A DNA stretch of 64,000 nt, taken from contig NZ_JACJTB010000004.1 in the NCBI RefSeq assembly GCF_014698475.1, positions 124,001 through 188,000 of the forward strand, read 5' to 3'. Origin of the DNA: Nostoc spongiaeforme FACHB-130 (GTDB lineage: Bacteria; Cyanobacteriota; Cyanobacteriia; Cyanobacteriales; Nostocaceae). Positions 19,262-29,165 of the stretch are shown here, piece after piece (within the stretch, counting starts at the first letter, position 1; every line of letters starts with the position of its first letter). The notes under the pieces were generated by a model. That model searched no databases, was not told the DNA's origin, and worked only from the letters and a program-made list of their open reading frames with translations. The position numbers and the translations under genes were made by a program.

Positions 19262-21076
19262 TTAATTCAAAGGTTCAATAATAGTTCTTAAACCATTATT
19301 GGTGAGATTTTTTAACATCTCATCAGCGTTATAACGATTACTAAATACTCCTGCTTGCATCACTCTGCGCCCTTTCCAGATGGTAGAAAATGCACCAGGG
19401 GCTACAAATTTTACTAGTTCCTGTTCTTGTTCGTTGGCTACTTCAACAATGACGCGATAACGTGTGTTGTTGGTAGGCGGTAAATAACTTTGAGTGTATG
19501 TAGTTGTATTGGTTTGGGGAAGTGGCACTTTTCGCAGGTTGGCAGTATTACCCAGGGGAACGTTACCATCAGGAACAGGTAACAAAGCTGCACTACCTGA
19601 AGAAATAGTTGTATTGGGTATTGGGGCTGGTTGGATGACAGAATCGGGTGCAGTAAATTCAATGGTGTTCCTGTCAATCTGCACGTAGTTGAACTGTGAG
19701 GATGCTGGTTGGGATGTAGGAGTCGTTGGGGTGTTTGTTGCTGGTTGGTTTCCTACTAAGCTGCTGGGAACTGGGAAGCCACCACGGGGAGGAGTTAGTT
19801 GTTGTTGGGGAGATTTGGGTTTGATGGTTGTAGTGGGTAATTTGGCGACGGGATTGGGTGTGGGAGCAACTTCAGTGGGAGAAACAGTAATTTCTGGATT
19901 GGTGGGAATAGTTGAAATAGTTGTGTTTGGTGTGGTTGGTTGGGGGTTATCTACAACAGTCGTAGCTGGCGCGTTCAGATCGACTTTACCTGTAATTTTG
20001 TTGCTAGTTAAAGTATTGCCAGTGGCAGCGATCGCCTGTTGAACTGCACTAGCATTAATATCATAACGGGCATTATTACGAAATTCGTTACCACCTGCTT
20101 CTGTAGTATTACCCAAGTCTGGCATAGCTTGGGCGATCGCTACTAAACCATCTTCTTTACTATCGGCAATGACATTATTGCGAATAATGGGACGCGCCTT
20201 GCCTTGGACTAAAATTCCTGAACGATTGTTTTGTATTTGATTACCCATGACTACAGGCGCGGCATTTTGGGTAATATTTACGCCATAACCTGTTTCTTGA
20301 AAAATATTTTCTTGCACTTTTGCCTGAGAACTACCACTGAGGGTAATACCATTAGCTCCATTTCGATAAAAATAATTTTTACTAATTGTCGGTGCGCCAT
20401 TACCACTCACAGCTACACCATCTTGGGTACTTCCTGTAAATGTATTTTCCGACACTACAGGGTTAGTTGATTCAATCCACAAACCATAACCACGGGGATT
20501 AGCATTCGTCACACTCACCCCTGTTAACTCAGTTTGATTTGCACCCACAATCGTGACATTTTGTCCGCCATAACTGCGGCTCAAGTACAAGCCACCACCT
20601 TGAATTGTAATTCCACTACCTTTGTTAGCTGCATCACCTTGAATGGAAATCCCAGGGCGAAGTATTAAAGGAAATGTTTCTCCGGTTTCTTCACTGTAAT
20701 TACCCGGAGCCAGCATAATGACTGTATTGCCTTGAGCAACACGCAAAGCTTGGGTAATAGTTTTTAACGGCGTGCGATCGCTGCCATTACCTGTAGTGTC
20801 ATCCCCGATACTTGGGTTGACAAACAGTACATTAACCTGAGAAATTGGTCTTTCACCCAGGGGCATTCTATTTGGTAGAGATGGCATCTGAGCAACGGCA
20901 CTATTATTGATTGCCAGCAAAGTTAAACTCGCCACTCCCATACCAAGCATACACAGCAAAAGTGAGTAACCAAAAGCTATCGGTATAGCTAAATTTAAAG
21001 ATTGATGCGGTTGATCAAGGGTTATTAGCTTGAGCGCCAGTCTGTAATGTTGACCTGACACATTGGGGGACACCAT
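19262..21076 (-). CDS. DUF1565 parallel beta-helix protein with SPOR-like C-terminus
   Basis: A 604-residue exported protein. The start is set at 21076, because AGGAG ends 10 bp before that ATG and only 1 bp before the upstream one. A membrane-spanning or signal segment (FGYSLLLCMLGMGVASLTLL) lies near residues 35-60. Then follows a DUF1565 right-handed beta-helix (VNPSIGDDTTGNGSDRTPLKT onward), with repeated N-x-I/F...G-x-x-V rungs to ~residue 370. A Pro/Thr-rich linker follows. The last ~75 residues (YRVIVEV...RVMQAGVFSNRYNADEMLKNL) look like a SPOR-type peptidoglycan-binding domain. It probably acts in the periplasm or cell wall; binding to polysaccharide is a family-level guess. Confidence 0.78.
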   Translation of the reverse strand: MVSPNVSGQHYRLALKLITLDQPHQSLNLAIPIAFGYSLLLCMLGMGVASLTLLAINNSAVAQMPSLPNRMPLGERPISQVNVLFVNPSIGDDTTGNGSDRTPLKTITQALRVAQGNTVIMLAPGNYSEETGETFPLILRPGISIQGDAANKGSGITIQGGGLYLSRSYGGQNVTIVGANQTELTGVSVTNANPRGYGLWIESTNPVVSENTFTGSTQDGVAVSGNGAPTISKNYFYRNGANGITLSGSSQAKVQENIFQETGYGVNITQNAAPVVMGNQIQNNRSGILVQGKARPIIRNNVIADSKEDGLVAIAQAMPDLGNTTEAGGNEFRNNARYDINASAVQQAIAATGNTLTSNKITGKVDLNAPATTVVDNPQPTTPNTTISTIPTNPEITVSPTEVAPTPNPVAKLPTTTIKPKSPQQQLTPPRGGFPVPSSLVGNQPATNTPTTPTSQPASSQFNYVQIDRNTIEFTAPDSVIQPAPIPNTTISSGSAALLPVPDGNVPLGNTANLRKVPLPQTNTTTYTQSYLPPTNNTRYRVIVEVANEQEQELVKFVAPGAFSTIWKGRRVMQAGVFSNRYNADEMLKNLTNNGLRTIIEPLN

Positions 21077-21363
21077 TTTTACCATACTCCTAAGAAATAA
21101 CAATAAAGTCTTATACCCTTAGACAGTAATATGTCGATAATGTTACCCACAATATTGACCTATTGGCTATTTTAAAGACAAAGTAATTAATGAAGAAAGT
21201 GGGGAGTCGGGAATAGGGAATGGGAAATTAGTTTTCTCAAGACCGAAACCCAATTTCCAGTACTCAACTCTTCATACCTCTTGCTTAGTAAATTAATGAT
21301 GCTAAAAATATTGCATATATGAAAGAGGCTGACTATTATGAAAGCACTAATGGAGTTGTGGTA

Positions 21364-22434
21364 ATGGTCGAGCCGTATAGCCAACAAGAGCAAATACAGC
21401 AAATTGTTTACCGCATATTAGATGCTAATTTAGACCGCACTCGTGAAGGTTTACGCATCATCGAGGAGTGGTGTCGTTTTGGGTTGAATAATGCTCAGTT
21501 AGCAGGAGAATGTAAATACCTGCGACAAGAGTTGGCAAAGTGGCATACAGCAGAAATACGAGCAGCGCGAGATACAGTAGGTGATATCGGCACTGATTTA
21601 TCTCATCCCCAAGAAGAACAACGCGCTAGTATTAAGTCGCTGTTGCAAGCTAACTTTTGCCGTGTTCAAGAAGCATTGCGGGTGTTGGAAGAATATGGCA
21701 AGCTATATAGCTCCAATATGGGCAAAGCTTTTAAGCAGATGCGCTATCGGGTTTATACCCTAGAAAGTAGTTTGATGGGTTATCAACGCCATCAGTTATT
21801 GTGGCGATCGCATTTATATTTAGTCACATCCCCATCAGACAATTTGTTCGCCACGGTTGAATCTGCACTCAAAGGCGGATTGACGTTAGTCCAGTACCGC
21901 GATAAGAATTCCGATGATACTGTCCGGCTGGAACAAGCAACTATACTCAGACAGCTATGTCATGCTTATGGCGCTTTGTTGATTATGAACGATCGCGTCG
22001 ATTTAGCCTTAGCTGTAGATGCCGATGGTGTGCATCTGGGGCAACAAGATATGCCAATTGGCTTGGCGCGTCAATTATTGGGGCCACAGCGCATTATTGG
22101 CCGTTCTACCACTAATTCAGAAGAAATGCACAGAGCCATTAACGAAGGCGCTGATTATATCGGTGTCGGCCCCATTTACGAAACTCCCACCAAAGCAGGT
22201 AAAGCCGCAGCCGGCTTAGAATATGTCCGCTACGCCGCCCAAAATAGCCCCATCCCTTGGTTTGCCATTGGCGGCATTGATGCCAATAATATCAATGATG
22301 TCATTGATGCTGGTGCAGAAAGGGTAGCAGTAGTGCGATCGCTCATGCAAGCCGAACAGCCAACTCTCGTTACTCAATACTTGCTGTCTCAACTCAATCG
22401 CGTCAGACCACAACCAGAAATCATTCAAAATTGA
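21364..22434 (+). CDS. thiE: Thiamine phosphate synthase with N-terminal extension
   Basis: A 356-residue enzyme that joins HMP-diphosphate and thiazole phosphate to make thiamine phosphate. The start at 21364 (MVEPYSQQEQIQQIV) is chosen for GGAG about 8 bases upstream; upstream codons are weakly conserved in style. The first ~145 residues are a helical extension (IVYRILDANLDRTREGLRIIEEWCRFGL) seen in cyanobacterial ThiE proteins. The TIM-barrel half carries the family motifs QYRDKN, NDRVDLALAVDADGVHLGQQDMP, IGRSTTN, GADYIGVGPIYETPTK and FAIGGI. thiS follows 94 bp downstream, so the two are probably co-transcribed. Confidence 0.95.
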   Translation: MVEPYSQQEQIQQIVYRILDANLDRTREGLRIIEEWCRFGLNNAQLAGECKYLRQELAKWHTAEIRAARDTVGDIGTDLSHPQEEQRASIKSLLQANFCRVQEALRVLEEYGKLYSSNMGKAFKQMRYRVYTLESSLMGYQRHQLLWRSHLYLVTSPSDNLFATVESALKGGLTLVQYRDKNSDDTVRLEQATILRQLCHAYGALLIMNDRVDLALAVDADGVHLGQQDMPIGLARQLLGPQRIIGRSTTNSEEMHRAINEGADYIGVGPIYETPTKAGKAAAGLEYVRYAAQNSPIPWFAIGGIDANNINDVIDAGAERVAVVRSLMQAEQPTLVTQYLLSQLNRVRPQPEIIQN

Positions 22435-22448
22435 TTACTGAGTCAATG

Positions 22449-22473
22449 GTCATTTGTCATTTGTCATTTGTCA
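22449..22473. repeat. (GTCATTT)x3 heptamer repeat between thiE and thiS
   Basis: Three perfect tandem GTCATTT units plus GTCA, a typical short tandem repeat of heterocystous cyanobacteria. It lies in the thiE-thiS spacer. Confidence 0.9.
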
Positions 22474-22528
22474 AAAGGCAGGAGTCAATCAGATAAAATT
22501 TCATACTTCACACTTCATACTTGATTTT

Positions 22529-22741
22529 ATGTCCGAGCAAATTACCCTTCAGGTAAATGGAGAAACCCGCAGTTGTTTATCTCCATCATTGTTACCCGAT
22601 TTATTACAACAATTGGGTTTCAACCCGCGCTTAGTGGCGGTGGAGTATAACGGGGAAATTTTGCATCGCCAATTTTGGTCACAAACGATCGTACAATCAG
22701 GCGATCGCTTAGAAGTTGTTACCATTGTCGGCGGTGGTTAA
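22529..22741 (+). CDS. thiS: Sulfur carrier protein ThiS
   Basis: A 70-residue ubiquitin-like protein (start at 22529, MSEQITLQVNGETR) with the usual fold markers VAVEYNGEI and GDRLEVVTIVGGG. The C-terminal Gly-Gly is adenylated and thiocarboxylated to deliver sulfur for thiazole synthesis. An in-frame start 75 bp upstream would add repeat-derived residues, so I reject it. It follows thiE. Its TAA overlaps the stop codon of the convergent glycosyltransferase within the tetramer TTAA. Confidence 0.95.
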   Translation: MSEQITLQVNGETRSCLSPSLLPDLLQQLGFNPRLVAVEYNGEILHRQFWSQTIVQSGDRLEVVTIVGGG

Positions 22742-23949
22742 TTTTCTTGATAAAGCATCCGGTGAAGAGTTTTGCGCCTCGCTAATTCTTTACCTTTGCG
22801 ACCAAGTTGTTCGCGCAATTGCTGGTTTTGACACAAGCGTTTAAAGGCTTGAAAGACTTCATACCCAGATTTTGGGTTGACTAAAATACCGTTCTCTTCG
22901 TGACTCACTACCTCAATCACAGAACCTAACCGAGAAGCAATTACAGGCTTACCAAAGTAACTTGCTTCTAAATATGTCACCCCAAAACCATCAATAAATC
23001 TCGCTTTGCTATCATTCACAGTCAGCATCGCAAAGATATCACAAGCCCCATAGTAACCTGCTAACTCGCTTTCAGGTACATAACCAGCAAAGTGTACCCG
23101 TTGGTCTACCCGCAAGCGTTGTGCGAGATTTTTCAATTCCGACTCACCCGCACCTTGACCACAAATTATATAGTGAACATCTATCCCAATAGTCAGTAAT
23201 AAGGGGAGATTTTCAATCACTCGTTCAAAGCTTTTCTGTTTTACTAGTCTTCCCACTGAAAGAATGACAATTGCTGTTTCGGGAATGTTGTAACTTTGGC
23301 GTATCTTGACCCGTAAATCATCAAGATGACTTGAGTTTGTCCCGACGCTAAATTTTTCTGGTCTAACGATGGGATGAATGACATGGGTCGGAGTTTGTAA
23401 CCGGAATGTGTTTCTAATGTAGTCTCTTGTAAAGGCGCTGTTACAAACAATGCCTGTGGCGCGGGATAATGTTAACTTAAAGAGCGATCGCCACAAAGGA
23501 TTGCCTAAAATAGAGCGAATATCAAAACCGTGTAGATAAATAAAAAAACGGATTGGTAATAGATAGCTCAATAATAATAGTGAGGGAAACTCGTAACTGT
23601 GTCCCCATTCTATATAACGATAGTGATAGCGAAAATAAAGCTTAATTGCTAATACAAATGAGCTAAATAAATTCATCAAAGGCTGGAAAATATTTCCCCA
23701 AAATCTTCCTAGCCAGTATTGAGGATTAGGCCAGCGATAGACAGGAAAATGTTGCATCTCATCAAATTTTTTATCTCCTGCACAACTAGCCGCCAACACA
23801 ATAATTCGTTCTGGATCTTGCACACAACGGTTATAGATATATTCGCTAATCACCGCCTCTTGTGGTAAAAATTGACGCGATATCACTAAAATATCTGGAC
23901 ATGATGTTTTTTCTCTAATGTTTGGCGCTAGTTGAGAAATATGTTCCAT
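22738..23949 (-). CDS. Glycosyltransferase family 4 (GT-B)
   Basis: A 403-residue GT-B glycosyltransferase. The C-terminal half has the nucleotide-sugar binding pattern: SVGRLVKQKSFERVI, then VHFAGYVPESELAGYYGACDIF, then DGFGVTYLEASYFGKPVIAS, where Asp320 and Glu328 form a [ED]-X7-E motif. The N-terminal half has a GT4-like acceptor-domain pattern (YLHGFDIRS). It probably transfers a sugar to a lipid or surface glycan at the cytoplasmic side of the membrane. The substrate cannot be told, and no other glycan genes are adjacent. A long intergenic region lies upstream. Confidence 0.88.
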   Translation of the reverse strand: MEHISQLAPNIREKTSCPDILVISRQFLPQEAVISEYIYNRCVQDPERIIVLAASCAGDKKFDEMQHFPVYRWPNPQYWLGRFWGNIFQPLMNLFSSFVLAIKLYFRYHYRYIEWGHSYEFPSLLLLSYLLPIRFFIYLHGFDIRSILGNPLWRSLFKLTLSRATGIVCNSAFTRDYIRNTFRLQTPTHVIHPIVRPEKFSVGTNSSHLDDLRVKIRQSYNIPETAIVILSVGRLVKQKSFERVIENLPLLLTIGIDVHYIICGQGAGESELKNLAQRLRVDQRVHFAGYVPESELAGYYGACDIFAMLTVNDSKARFIDGFGVTYLEASYFGKPVIASRLGSVIEVVSHEENGILVNPKSGYEVFQAFKRLCQNQQLREQLGRKGKELARRKTLHRMLYQEN

Positions 23950-25196
23950 GTTAATCTTTGTAATTTGATTTAAATAATGTTTGAGTTTTGCATATTTAAT
24001 TCAAGTAGATTGTTGCTAGTAAGTTAGTTCTGCTCACTAATAGTTAGCAACTGCTAATCATCACTTTTGAATTTCGATATCAGCCAAAATTCATCTCATA
24101 CTTGATATTTCAGCAACATCAATTAATTATGGAATAGTAGTTATCATCACCAATAAGTTACTGAAGCTGCACAAGATAAGACCCACTAATCTAATACCAA
24201 TTTGAAAAATAATTGTGACAGATGAAAGCCTGAAAAGCTTATTAATCTGAGCTTACACAATCTCAATGCCAAAATGGTATAAGTTGTTTTGCTAACAAGT
24301 TTGCTCGCCTAATTCTGATTAATCTTGGTGCTATTTATACTATATCTACATATATGTAGAATCGCAATTGATTTCTATCTGGTCAATAGATAAGTTAATA
24401 GTTATGTGTCTCACTTTTCCTCTTAGTATATTTTGGCCAATGGAGATTGTAAAAAAATGCAGTGGAATTTACTTGTAGCTAGAATCTGTAATTTTGGGCA
24501 TTCTGTAACTGAACTTATTCAACGTTAAATAGCTATAATTTTTGTCAAAGTTTTTTACAAAAAGTTACCATTTGTGACAAATGCCAAATATCACCATTTT
24601 TAATTACCACTCCCTGATCCCAAGTTGTGAGAAACATAATTACCAATTCCTCTTGCTTGAGTGAATTTATTAACATCCTTTAAAAAATATTCTAGAGCAT
24701 TAAATATAGAGATTCACTAGTTATTTATGTGAAGTGTTTGTTAACTATATATTTTTGTAATAATTGATGCTATTTGGTGAATGTATTGGTATCCATTTTG
24801 ATACTGTAAATTATCCTAGCTACTAAATTTATTTGTGGAAAGAATCTCAAATTGTTTATTCAAGCTTCTGCCTTAAGGTATGGGGTGAATTTAGAATAGT
24901 ATCATCTACCGATAGCCTGATTTGAGGGCAATTATTAATTGATCCCAAAGTTCCTACGCTTCAGCAGAAGTTCCAAGGTACGGTAATCTACTACAGAAAT
25001 CCCCCCTCCGTCTGCTGTGTACCTGGGATAAGTCGCGGTAAATTGAAGATGTAGCAACAGTTAATGATGTTACAGAAAGCTACTGCCAATACAATACTCG
25101 CTTACTAGTCGCGGGCTGGCATCAGCTACATACCGCAAAATCCTATCAACAATAGGATGCAATCATCAGCAATAAAATTTTTCAAGCGACTGTGTT
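23950..25196. other. 1.25-kb noncoding stretch, possibly with a structured RNA near its right end
   Basis: No open frame of convincing coding character on either strand. The left ~900 bp are AT-rich and look featureless. About 24940-25180 is more GC-balanced and can fold in part: AAGGTAC (24976 region) can pair with GTACCT (25018 region), enclosing CAGA...TCTG around a C-rich run CCCCCCTCC. This could be a regulatory RNA or leader of the DUF1517 gene at 25197, but I recognise no known family. Confidence 0.4.
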
Positions 25197-26174
25197 ATGC
25201 GTAAAAAACTACAACAAACCATCAAACCACTGTTAAAAACCTTCTTTGTCCTCAGCTTAGTATTAGCCTTAGCATTAGGTCATGCTGACGGAGCCTTAGC
25301 GGCTCGCAGTGGTGGTCGTATCGGTGGCGGTTCCTTTAGAGTTCCTTCTAGCCGCACTTATACACCCCGTACCTACGCACCTCCTGGTGGTGGCGGATAT
25401 TATGCACCTTATCCTGGCGGTGGTTTTGGCTTTCCGTTCCTATTACCGTTTTGGGGTATTGGCGGCGGATTTGGCGGTCTATTTACAATTTTAATTTTTA
25501 TTGCGATCGCTAACTTCCTGGTTCAAAGTTTCCGTCGTGCTAACAGTGGCGGAATTGATGAAGTTGGTTATAACAGCAACCCCAATGTTTCTGTAACTCG
25601 CTTGCAAGTTGGTTTGTTAGCTCAAGCCCGCGATTTGCAACCCGCACTCAACAAAATTGCTGAACTGGCTGATACTAACTCTCCCGAAGGTAGAGCCGCA
25701 GTTGTCCAAGAAACTAGTCTAGCTTTACTCCGCCATCCAGAATATTGGGTCTATGGCGGCGGTGGTACACAACAAGCTAAATTAAATTCTGCGGAAAGCC
25801 AATTTAATCGTTTAGCATTGGCAGAACGTAGCAAATTTAGTGAAGAAACTCTTTCTAACGTTAATAACCAACTCAAAGCTGCTTTAGCAAAAGAAGCCTT
25901 ACCTGCTAGTGATGAACTCGACAACCCAACTCGCCTCATTACTGAAGGCCCTGGGGAATATATTATCGTTACCTTGTTAGCAGCAACTCTCGGTAAATTT
26001 GAAATTCCTGCCATCAATTCTGCTGACGAACTGCGCCAAGCCTTGCGTCAAATGGGTAGCATTCCTGGTGAACAATTGTTAGCAATTGAAGTTTTATGGA
26101 CTCCTCAAGCTGAAGGTGATACCTTAACTTCTGATGATTTGTTCGCAGAATATCCTGATTTGAAATTGATGTAA
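25197..26174 (+). CDS. DUF1517 membrane protein
   Basis: A 325-residue protein of the cyanobacterial/plastid DUF1517 family. It begins with a signal peptide (to about ALA35), then a Gly/Tyr/Pro-rich segment (RSGGRIGGGSFR...YAPPGGGGYYAPYPGGG), then one membrane helix (GGLFTILIFIAIANFLVQSF). A soluble domain follows from VSVTRLQVGLLAQARDLQPALNKIA to LTSDDLFAEYPDLKLM, which is the conserved family ending. Function is unknown; an envelope or thylakoid location is likely. A long leader or noncoding region precedes it, and a clear bidirectional terminator follows. Confidence 0.9.
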   Translation: MRKKLQQTIKPLLKTFFVLSLVLALALGHADGALAARSGGRIGGGSFRVPSSRTYTPRTYAPPGGGGYYAPYPGGGFGFPFLLPFWGIGGGFGGLFTILIFIAIANFLVQSFRRANSGGIDEVGYNSNPNVSVTRLQVGLLAQARDLQPALNKIAELADTNSPEGRAAVVQETSLALLRHPEYWVYGGGGTQQAKLNSAESQFNRLALAERSKFSEETLSNVNNQLKAALAKEALPASDELDNPTRLITEGPGEYIIVTLLAATLGKFEIPAINSADELRQALRQMGSIPGEQLLAIEVLWTPQAEGDTLTSDDLFAEYPDLKLM

Positions 26175-26196
26175 GCAGAAGTCAGAATTCAGAATT

Positions 26197-26245
26197 AAAA
26201 AAACCCGCTCAAGATGGTTCATCCATTCCTGCAAGCGGGTTTTTT
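26197..26245. terminator. Intrinsic terminator shared by convergent genes
   Basis: AACCCGCT (26202-26209) pairs with AGCGGGTT (26234-26241), and a T-run follows on the plus strand; the preceding A-run serves the minus strand. It lies between the DUF1517 gene and the convergent channel gene, so it can stop both. Confidence 0.85.
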
Positions 26246-26258
26246 CATGGGTATACTA

Positions 26259-27905
26259 CTAGCCTTTATCCTTGAAAGAATCTAGCCACTCTTTAACTTG
26301 TTCGCGGGCGATATCGCGTCCACCCAAACCAAAAGCTAAAGCAATAGCAACAGCGATCGCACCGAGTAATAAACCAAATGCTAAATTGACAATATCGCTG
26401 GCAACCCCAATTTGTTGTAATGCCATTGCCGAAACTAGCGCAATAATAGAAATTCTGGCTACTTGGGCTAAAATTTTCGCTTGGCGATCGCCGGAACTGC
26501 TAATTAAATTAAAGGCGAGATTTGCCAAAAACAATCCGATAGCAAACACAATTAATCCGGCAAGAATCCGCCCCAAAATAATTAAAATGCCAGTTACCAA
26601 TGTTGTCAGAGCCGGAATATTTAAAATATTCACTGCTGCCACAGTGGCAAATAGCAGAATGCCGACTAAAGTAATAATGCCAGCAATTTCTGATGGTGTG
26701 CGGAGTGGGGTTAATGGTTGTGTTTCGGTATGGACTTCTTGTCTAGCAGGTGAAGGTAAACCCAGTACGGCAAAAATATTATTAAAGCCCAAACTAGTCA
26801 AAACACTAGTAACTAAATCTCCGACAAAGCGCCCAATAAAAAAAGCGACAATTAAGATAGCTACGGCGGTGAAAATAGCAGGCAAACTATTCAAAATCTG
26901 TTGCAGCATAGTAATTGCTGGCACAGATATCGCCTCAATTCTTAAAGCATTCAGGGCGGCGATCGCCACAGGAATCAAAATTAAAACATAAACAATGGTA
27001 CCGATAATTGTCGATAAAGACTGTGCGCCCATTGCTGATGAGAGTCCAAACCGACTACCTAAATAATCGATGCCCGTTGTGGCTAATAAATTAGTCACAA
27101 TTCGGCGGACAATATTCGCTAAAAACCAACCCAATACCGCAATTAAAATTGCTGCCAAAATATTGGGCAGAATTGACAGAATTTCGGTAATTAAGGCTTG
27201 TACTGGTAAAAGTGCCTGTCGGAGTCCGAGAGTATCAAGAACTGGTGCCAGAAACAGTAAGAAGATAAACCAATATAAAGCACTGGCGATCGTCTCACTT
27301 AGAGAAATGCGATCGAGGCTGATAGTATCTTCTGGTGTTTCTTGATTTAACCGCTCATCCAATTTGAGTGCCTGCAATCCTCGCAACGTCACAAGTTTGA
27401 CAATACTTGCTAAGACCCAAGCAACTCCTAACAAAATACCTGCACCTAAAACTTTTGGCAAAAAGCCAATTAGTTGGTCAAGGAAGTTATTCAGGGGTCG
27501 AGAAGCTACTTCTAGTCCTAGCGCCTGTAAAGCAGCTACTACCGTGATTAGAATAATGCTCCATAAGACTAAACTAGAGATGAACTTCTCAACTTGAGGA
27601 ACATCTCTGCGTCCTGTCACCCCCGCCGCAATGCGATTATCAATGTCTGTGCGATTCAGGATGCTTCTAGTGATTGCCGCCATCACCAAAGCAACTAGTA
27701 TCCCTACCAACAAAATCGCTACAGCACCGAGCAATCTTGGTGTATATAGAATTACTTGTTGTCCAATTCCTTGCAGATCCGCAATTCCTTGGTTTAAGTT
27801 TGGTTGATCTAACGGCAGATTAGGTGATTGTCCCAACAATTCCTGCCCTTTTATCGACAAACCCATGTCTATCAACCGGGTTATCCCTGGCCAAGTTGTG
27901 TTCAT
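26259..27905 (-). CDS. Mechanosensitive-channel-like membrane protein (TM_helix repeats)
   Basis: A 548-residue multi-spanning protein built from about five copies of the TM_helix repeat. Each copy is a hydrophobic helix of the type LPNILAAILIAVLGWFLANIVRRIV, preceded by an amphipathic Leu/Ile-rich helix and an LG[LF] turn. Such proteins are annotated as MscS-related, but the cytoplasmic MscS beta-domain is missing here, so channel activity is not certain. The last helices (LLLGAIAVAIALAFGLGGRDIAREQVKEWL) match the family ending. The likely role is relief of turgor or membrane tension in the plasma membrane. It is transcribed alone and ends at a bidirectional terminator. Confidence 0.82.
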   Translation of the reverse strand: MNTTWPGITRLIDMGLSIKGQELLGQSPNLPLDQPNLNQGIADLQGIGQQVILYTPRLLGAVAILLVGILVALVMAAITRSILNRTDIDNRIAAGVTGRRDVPQVEKFISSLVLWSIILITVVAALQALGLEVASRPLNNFLDQLIGFLPKVLGAGILLGVAWVLASIVKLVTLRGLQALKLDERLNQETPEDTISLDRISLSETIASALYWFIFLLFLAPVLDTLGLRQALLPVQALITEILSILPNILAAILIAVLGWFLANIVRRIVTNLLATTGIDYLGSRFGLSSAMGAQSLSTIIGTIVYVLILIPVAIAALNALRIEAISVPAITMLQQILNSLPAIFTAVAILIVAFFIGRFVGDLVTSVLTSLGFNNIFAVLGLPSPARQEVHTETQPLTPLRTPSEIAGIITLVGILLFATVAAVNILNIPALTTLVTGILIILGRILAGLIVFAIGLFLANLAFNLISSSGDRQAKILAQVARISIIALVSAMALQQIGVASDIVNLAFGLLLGAIAVAIALAFGLGGRDIAREQVKEWLDSFKDKG

Positions 27906-28247
27906 GGTTTCTTTGGTATTAAGTTTATGTGTTTGCCAAAAATACTTGTGAACTCAGTAGAGTAGATTTGAGGATGCCAAATTACACTCTAGTAAGTTTA
28001 CGTGAATTTTGCGTATCAATTTACCAGTAAATATATCTAGACAATTGATAGATAGGCTAATTTGTTACAAATAACAAAATATTGACGCACAAAATTGTTG
28101 AGACTGGATGTAAGGATGTGGAGTGTAAGGGTTTTGTTGAGTTAAGACTTTGTTGGGTTACGCTATCGCTCCACCTGCCTCCTGCCTCCTGCTATAACAA
28201 GCCATTTTGAGTTAATCTAAGGGCAGCGACAGGATTGGTGAGTTGGC
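27906..28247. other. Intergenic with a CCTGCCTCCTGC run
   Basis: 342 bp between divergent genes. It holds a low-complexity CTGCCTCCTGCCTCCTGC run (about 28173-28192) like that at 10421. No gene seen. Confidence 0.5.
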
Positions 28248-28700
28248 ATGACCCAAGTTTTTGAACAATCAATTCAAATTAACGCCACAGCCGCAGTTGT
28301 AGAACGCTGTATTACCGATTTAGGGTTGATGCACCGTTGGCTGAATCCTGCGTTACGCTGTGAACCTGTAGATGAGGTTTGGAGTACGGATATAGGTAGT
28401 CAAAGCCGCTTTATTATTCAAGTTCCTGTGGTGCAACCAACTCTGAAGAGTGTTGTTGTAGACAGACAACCGGGTTTAGTGGTTTGGGAATTTCAGGGAT
28501 TTTTTCAAGGACGCGATCGCTGGGAATGTCAACCAGTAGCAAAGGGAACATGCTTACTCAATCGCTTCGAGTTTGTGATTCCTAATCCCATAGTGAGTTG
28601 GGGATTCAATAATTTTGCCGCCTCTTGGACAAAACAAGATATGCAAGCCCAATTACGCCGCCTTAAACGGGTTGCAGAAGAAGTACAAATCAGTCAATAA
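28248..28700 (+). CDS. SRPBCC (START-like) domain protein
   Basis: A 150-residue single-domain protein with the polyketide-cyclase/START-like pattern: N-terminal FEQSIQINATAAVVERCITDLGLMHRWLNP, central strands ending VWEFQGFFQGRDRWECQP, and the long C-terminal helix (FNNFAASWTKQDMQAQLRRLKRVAEEV). Such folds bind hydrophobic ligands or lipids in a central cavity. Substrate and role are unknown. It has no signal peptide and stands alone. Confidence 0.8.
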   Translation: MTQVFEQSIQINATAAVVERCITDLGLMHRWLNPALRCEPVDEVWSTDIGSQSRFIIQVPVVQPTLKSVVVDRQPGLVVWEFQGFFQGRDRWECQPVAKGTCLLNRFEFVIPNPIVSWGFNNFAASWTKQDMQAQLRRLKRVAEEVQISQ

Positions 28701-28919
28701 TCAATCTCAGTATTTCAGTAGATACTGTCCGTACTTAAGTATCATTGCGATTGACCGTCTTTGTTTATTCTGAAAAATTTGCGTATTCTTTCATCCGTCA
28801 ATTACGCAAATGCGCTGATCCTTCAATTACCCATCTTCATAAATTCAGCAAGATCACGGTTACATTGAACTGGGGTTCTGATCAAAACTGCCAATATCCA
28901 GTTTATTAGGGTGCAACTT

Positions 28920-29165
28920 ATGACTAGCCCTGCGATGAAATTTATTAGAGTCAATCTGGAAATGGCAAAAGAAGTAGCCCATAAATGGGAGCAAGCTTCA
29001 TATAGTCAAACCAGTGCTTACTGTTTGGATATCTTAAAAGAACTAGGATTTCCTAGTACTGAACTACCTGTTAACTTGCAAACTCGTGAAGAACAGTTAA
29101 ATTTCATCGCAGGCTTTGCTTCTTATGCGTTTGGGGAGGTTCAAAATGTCCAAGGCGCTAGTTGA
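28920..29165 (+). CDS. Small hypothetical protein, first of an overlapping pair
   Basis: An 81-residue protein I do not recognise. The start at 28920 is chosen for AGGG about 8 bases upstream; a GTG at 28911 is the alternative. It is mostly helical (LEMAKEVAHKWEQASYSQTSAYCLDILKELGF) with a short loop and a second helix (REEQLNFIAGFASYAFGEV). No membrane segment. Its last 20 bases overlap the start of the next small gene, so translation of the two is probably coupled and the products may work together. Confidence 0.6.
   Translation: MTSPAMKFIRVNLEMAKEVAHKWEQASYSQTSAYCLDILKELGFPSTELPVNLQTREEQLNFIAGFASYAFGEVQNVQGAS

Noticed and set aside
24940-25180. 6S RNA or a known riboswitch
   Set aside because: I cannot match it to the conserved core of any known RNA family; kept only as a possible structured region.
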